This document shows, piece after piece, positions 14,233 to 15,993 of a stretch of 15,993 nucleotides of DNA. The position numbers and the translations under genes were made by a program. Origin of the DNA: an uncultured Clostridia bacterium (GTDB lineage: Bacteria; Bacillota; Clostridia; Christensenellales; Aristaeellaceae); contig CAKTXP010000037.1 of NCBI GenBank assembly GCA_934631055.1, positions 1 through 15,993 on the forward strand, given 5' to 3'. Numbering within the stretch: position 1 is the first letter of the stretch; the number at the start of each line of letters is the position of its first letter. A model generated the notes under the pieces. The model made no database searches. It saw nothing but the letters and a program-made list of their open reading frames with translations, and had not been told where the DNA came from.

Positions 14233-14305
14233 ACTCACGATCGATGTTGTACGCTGCAATAAGCAGGTTCAGGATCGCAATCACAACCAAGACGGAATTT
14301 GTCAA
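14231..14305 (-). CDS. Short hydrophobic peptide, probable 3' remnant of a type I toxin
   Basis: The minus-strand frame reads (TTG)TNSVLVVIAILNLLIAAYNIDRE and stop: about 24 residues forming one membrane helix with a charged tail. A further TTG is five codons upstream, before an in-frame stop. There is no ATG and no good ribosome-binding site, so it may be untranslated today. Size, hydrophobicity and the convergent small RNA fit a type I toxin. The missing start may be the MTTYESFM leader now found 1.1 kb away at 15470 (see findings). It might instead be a complete peptide with a TTG start. Confidence 0.4.
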   Translation of the reverse strand: MTNSVLVVIAILNLLIAAYNIDRE

Positions 14306-14359
14306 GGGGTCTTTCTGCAAAAGTTACAAATTGTTCAATTAAATATGCCAACAAACCAA

Positions 14360-14393
14360 TTAGAGCAATCCTCAAAAGCGAGAATTGCTCTAA
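14360..14393. terminator. Strong hairpin after the acetyltransferase gene
   Basis: Arms TTAGAGCAAT (14360-14369) and ATTGCTCTAA (14384-14393) with a further CTC/GAG pair give a stem of 10 bp or more. It lies about 50 nt after the acetyltransferase stop. On the minus strand it is followed by TTGGTTTGTT; on the plus strand by ATTTTTA, which looks the better terminator side. Confidence 0.6.
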
Positions 14394-14445
14394 ATTTTTA
14401 CTTGATGTTTGTCTTCGTTATTGTTCAACGGTAATGTCGATTGTT

Positions 14446-14958
14446 TTAGCCTTCATTCTTGAATGCAAATCGGCAGATCAAACGCTCCTGTCCCTGATAA
14501 TTGCCGACACCTTCGTAGAGCTTGGTAAAACCACAACGCTCCATAACCTTAACGGACGCCTTGTTTTCCGCAAGGCAGATACCGGCAATTTCAGAAATAC
14601 CGATCTGTTTCATGATAACAGGTAGAAAAGCCTTTACAGCTTCCGTTGCATATCCCTGTTTAGTATAATTATCGCCAATATGGTAGCCGATTTCCCAAGT
14701 ACCATCGTCAAAGGGAACAGCCTGCACATAGCCGATATAAGTGCTATCTTTCAGCAGGACAGGATAGACCAGCGGGCCATCTCCGTGCTCATACACACCC
14801 ATCAAAAACTCTACGGTTTCCGCTGCATCCTCGATAGTTTCAAACACTTCATCAGGAACAAAGCGGCGATTGTCCTCGTCCAGGGAATTGATATGTACGG
14901 CTTCAACCATGCTCTTATTAAAATTGGTAATCGTTAATCTTGCAGTTTCGATCATCAT
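14446..14958 (-). CDS. GNAT-family N-acetyltransferase (RimJ/RimL-like)
   Basis: About 170 residues. The opening MMIETARLTITNF matches the usual GNAT beta-1. GYHIGDNYTKQGYATEAVKAFL contains the acetyl-CoA P-loop (Q/RxxGxA-type, here KQGYATEA), and AENKASVKVMERCGFTKLYEG is the typical closing motif of the RimJ/RimL group. The start is uncertain: ATG at 14958 has GAGG 9 nt upstream, while ATG at 14973 overlaps the previous stop as ATGA. Either implies coupling to the hydrolase fragment. The substrate is unknown. Base composition is clearly more AT-rich than in genes outside this patch, suggesting acquisition from another source. Confidence 0.88.
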   Translation of the reverse strand: MMIETARLTITNFNKSMVEAVHINSLDEDNRRFVPDEVFETIEDAAETVEFLMGVYEHGDGPLVYPVLLKDSTYIGYVQAVPFDDGTWEIGYHIGDNYTKQGYATEAVKAFLPVIMKQIGISEIAGICLAENKASVKVMERCGFTKLYEGVGNYQGQERLICRFAFKNEG

Positions 14959-14969
14959 AAAACTCAACC

Positions 14970-15470
14970 TCATTTTCCGCAATATGTGTCCAACATATTG
15001 AGTATCTGTTCCATAAGAACGGGATCGGGTTCAAAGCATTGCTTTTTATCGAGATACTCGTTCATAAATTCTTCTTTGGTTTCTGCACAATACTCTTTGT
15101 CGTTATCCTCGACGTAGGATTTATAATCCTTGTTTAACTGCTCACGGTACGCCCAAGCTGCTTCGGAATAAAACAGATAGTCGTGTCCTTTATCCTCGTA
15201 CAGTACAAACTCAAACCTGTTCGAGCTACCAAATTCTTCGTAGAATTTATCATAGCCATACTTGGTCGGAACGGTAGTATCGTCTTTGCTATGTACGATT
15301 ACAATGCCGGCGTTGGTTTTTGCCAATCCTTCGATTGCAGAGATTGCCGTGTATTCCTTGCCAAACTTAATACGTTCATAAAGTGCCATATACGGCGTGA
15401 GGATATTTGCCGCATCACCTGCCATTTGCACACCTTGATATTCAAGCATGAAACTCTCATAGGTCGTCAT
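14970..15470 (-). pseudogene. Alpha/beta hydrolase missing its N-terminal half, fused to a toxin-like leader
   Basis: The 166-residue frame has the C-terminal half of an alpha/beta hydrolase: the acid-residue strand GIVIVHSKDDTTVP (about 55-68) and the histidine loop YEDKGHDYLF (about 91-100). The nucleophile elbow GxSxG and the oxyanion region are absent, so it cannot be catalytic as an ordinary hydrolase. The first eight residues, MTTYESFM, and the leader before them look foreign to the family and resemble the start of holin-like type I toxins. The ATG at 15470 has GGGAGG upstream, itself locked in a hairpin. The frame is intact, so a truncated protein may still be made. It is AT-rich like the acetyltransferase that follows. 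Confidence 0.7.
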
Positions 15471-15478
15471 GACGCATC

Positions 15479-15508
15479 CCTCCCTTCTTCTGTAACAGAA
15501 GCGGGAGG
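15479..15508 (-). promoter_or_regulatory. Hairpin sequestering the ribosome-binding site
   Basis: In the minus-strand transcript CCTCCC (15508-15503) pairs with GGGAGG (15484-15479), and CTTCTG with CAGAAG, around a 3-nt loop. The second arm includes the Shine-Dalgarno for the ATG at 15470. Such self-inhibited starts are characteristic of type I toxin mRNAs. Confidence 0.75.
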
Positions 15509-15541
15509 CACCACCGGCAGCACTCGTCTGCTCACGGTTAA

Positions 15542-15570
15542 ATTATACCCTATCTTCCCTTATTACACAA
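15542..15570 (-). promoter_or_regulatory. Promoter in front of the hydrolase/acetyltransferase pair
   Basis: A perfect -10 TATAAT (15547-15542) with a weak -35 TTGTGT (15570-15565), spacer 17 bp. The leader before the ATG is about 65 nt and holds the hairpin above. Confidence 0.68.
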
Positions 15571-15720
15571 TCTGCTGTCTTTTTCTTCGGAGCAAAGCCA
15601 GCTTTTTCTTTTTTAGGTACACGCAAAACGGGCTGAGCCCGCCTCAGCTTGTTGATATAAGCAAACTTGGCTTGAATAGCAATATTAAGAAATTCAGCTA
15701 TTCTTTCATTGGCGGAAAGG

Positions 15721-15754
15721 GCTATTCTCTCCCTCGGGGGGAGAATAGCTTTTT
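15721..15754 (+). terminator. Terminator-like hairpin on the plus strand
   Basis: GCTATTCTC (15721-15729) pairs with GAGAATAGC (15741-15749), with an inner CCC/GGG extension, then TTTTT. No plus-strand gene is recognisable upstream. The 15571-15860 stretch holds only this hairpin, a GGGCTGAGCCC mini-palindrome near 15630, and the repeat at 15770. I see no convincing gene there. Confidence 0.6.
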
Positions 15755-15769
15755 GTCTACAGTCTGAAG

Positions 15770-15867
15770 CGGGCTGCGCCCGCCTGCATTTCCGCCGCAG
15801 TCCGTAAAGATTCAAAGCTTTACGCACGCGAGCAGGCTTTATGCAATTTCCTATAAGGTAAAAAAGG
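15770..15867 (+). repeat. Dispersed palindromic repeat, copy 2 (other copy at 4385-4470)
   Basis: Same element as on the minus strand at 4470-4385: GGGCTGCGCCC start, GTAAAG..CTTTAC hairpin in the middle, GGTAAAAAAGG end. This copy has about 12 extra bases near position 66. Its end runs into the terminator of the flavoprotein gene. Confidence 0.8.
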
Positions 15868-15897
15868 AGTCCGTGCCGCGAAAGCACGAACTCCTTT
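15861..15897 (-). terminator. Rho-independent terminator of the flavoprotein gene
   Basis: On the minus strand AAAGGAGT (15897-15890) and CGTGC pair with GCACG and ACTCCTTT (ending 15863), followed by TTT. It lies about 22 nt after the stop codon. Confidence 0.88.
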
Positions 15898-15919
15898 GGG
15901 TTTATGGACTTGGAAAGAC

Positions 15920-15993
15920 TTACTGGTTGTCCGCCTCGATCGCCTGCGCCGCAGTACGGCCGGAGACGATGATCTCAGTCACAGCGTTGCCGC
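15920..15993 (-). CDS. C-terminal tail of a probable FAD-dependent oxidoreductase, cut by the window edge
   Basis: The last 23 codons read GNAVTEIIVSGRTAAQAI followed by EADNQ and a TAA stop (15922-15920). The pattern GN-A-T-E..V-GR-AA resembles the final FAD-binding helix of fumarate-reductase-like and related flavoproteins. Too little is present to name the enzyme. A terminator follows directly, so it ends its transcription unit. Confidence 0.5.
   Translation of the reverse strand, partial: GNAVTEIIVSGRTAAQAIEADNQ

Noticed and set aside
15183..15767. Plus-strand open frame of 194 codons through the hydrolase leader
   Set aside because: It runs antisense to the hydrolase, across its promoter and hairpin, with no ribosome-binding site or recognisable domain.
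15543..15887. Minus-strand open frame of 114 codons upstream of the hydrolase promoter
   Set aside because: It overlaps the terminator and the dispersed repeat. No family resemblance and no good start; a short stretch (ANERIAEFLNIAIQAKFAY) looks protein-like but is too short to support a gene.

Overview
The window looks like a chromosomal segment of a GC-rich member of the Firmicutes, probably a gut-type Clostridia. The evidence is a T-box leader on a prolyl-tRNA synthetase gene, near-consensus sigma-A promoters with 17-bp spacers, a whiA plus Crh-like pair, a YugP-type metallopeptidase, a pyruvate kinase with the extra C-terminal domain, and short palindromic repeats of the kind scattered through clostridial genomes. 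The species cannot be named from this sequence. Every protein gene I accept lies on the minus strand, so transcription runs from high to low coordinates. The only plus-strand unit I support is a short antisense-type RNA near 14134-14232.

Layout in transcription order. 15920-15993 is the C-terminal tail of a probable flavoprotein, followed by its terminator. 14134-15570 is an AT-rich patch, unlike its surroundings. It holds a promoter and hairpin leader resembling a type I toxin mRNA, a truncated alpha/beta hydrolase read from that leader, a GNAT acetyltransferase, a short hydrophobic peptide ORF, and a convergent small RNA with its own promoter and terminator. I read this as an old type I toxin-antitoxin cassette split by inserted DNA. 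12041-13914 is a coupled pair: an ATP-grasp enzyme and a PflX-type radical SAM protein, with a promoter in front. 11823-12043 is a composite inverted repeat filling the gap before a DUF1015 gene (10587-11810). 8590-10359 is pyk, with a strong promoter, a candidate catabolite-responsive element on its start site, and a strong terminator. 6412-8355 is yugP, whiA and a Crh-like HPr protein that lacks the phosphorylatable histidine. 4559-6405 is proS with promoter, T-box leader and a palindromic repeat inserted in its leader. 1-4349 is an overlapping operon of two paralogous large membrane proteins (PTPS-related family) and the first codons of a third gene that runs off the window.

The core genes link carbon regulation (pyk, Crh-like), cell division or sporulation control (whiA), translation (proS) and envelope functions (the two membrane proteins, possibly the ATP-grasp enzyme). 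The least ordinary parts are the split toxin-antitoxin cassette, the coupled ATP-grasp/radical SAM pair, the His-less HPr next to a pyk promoter with a possible cre, and at least three families of palindromic repeat at gene boundaries.
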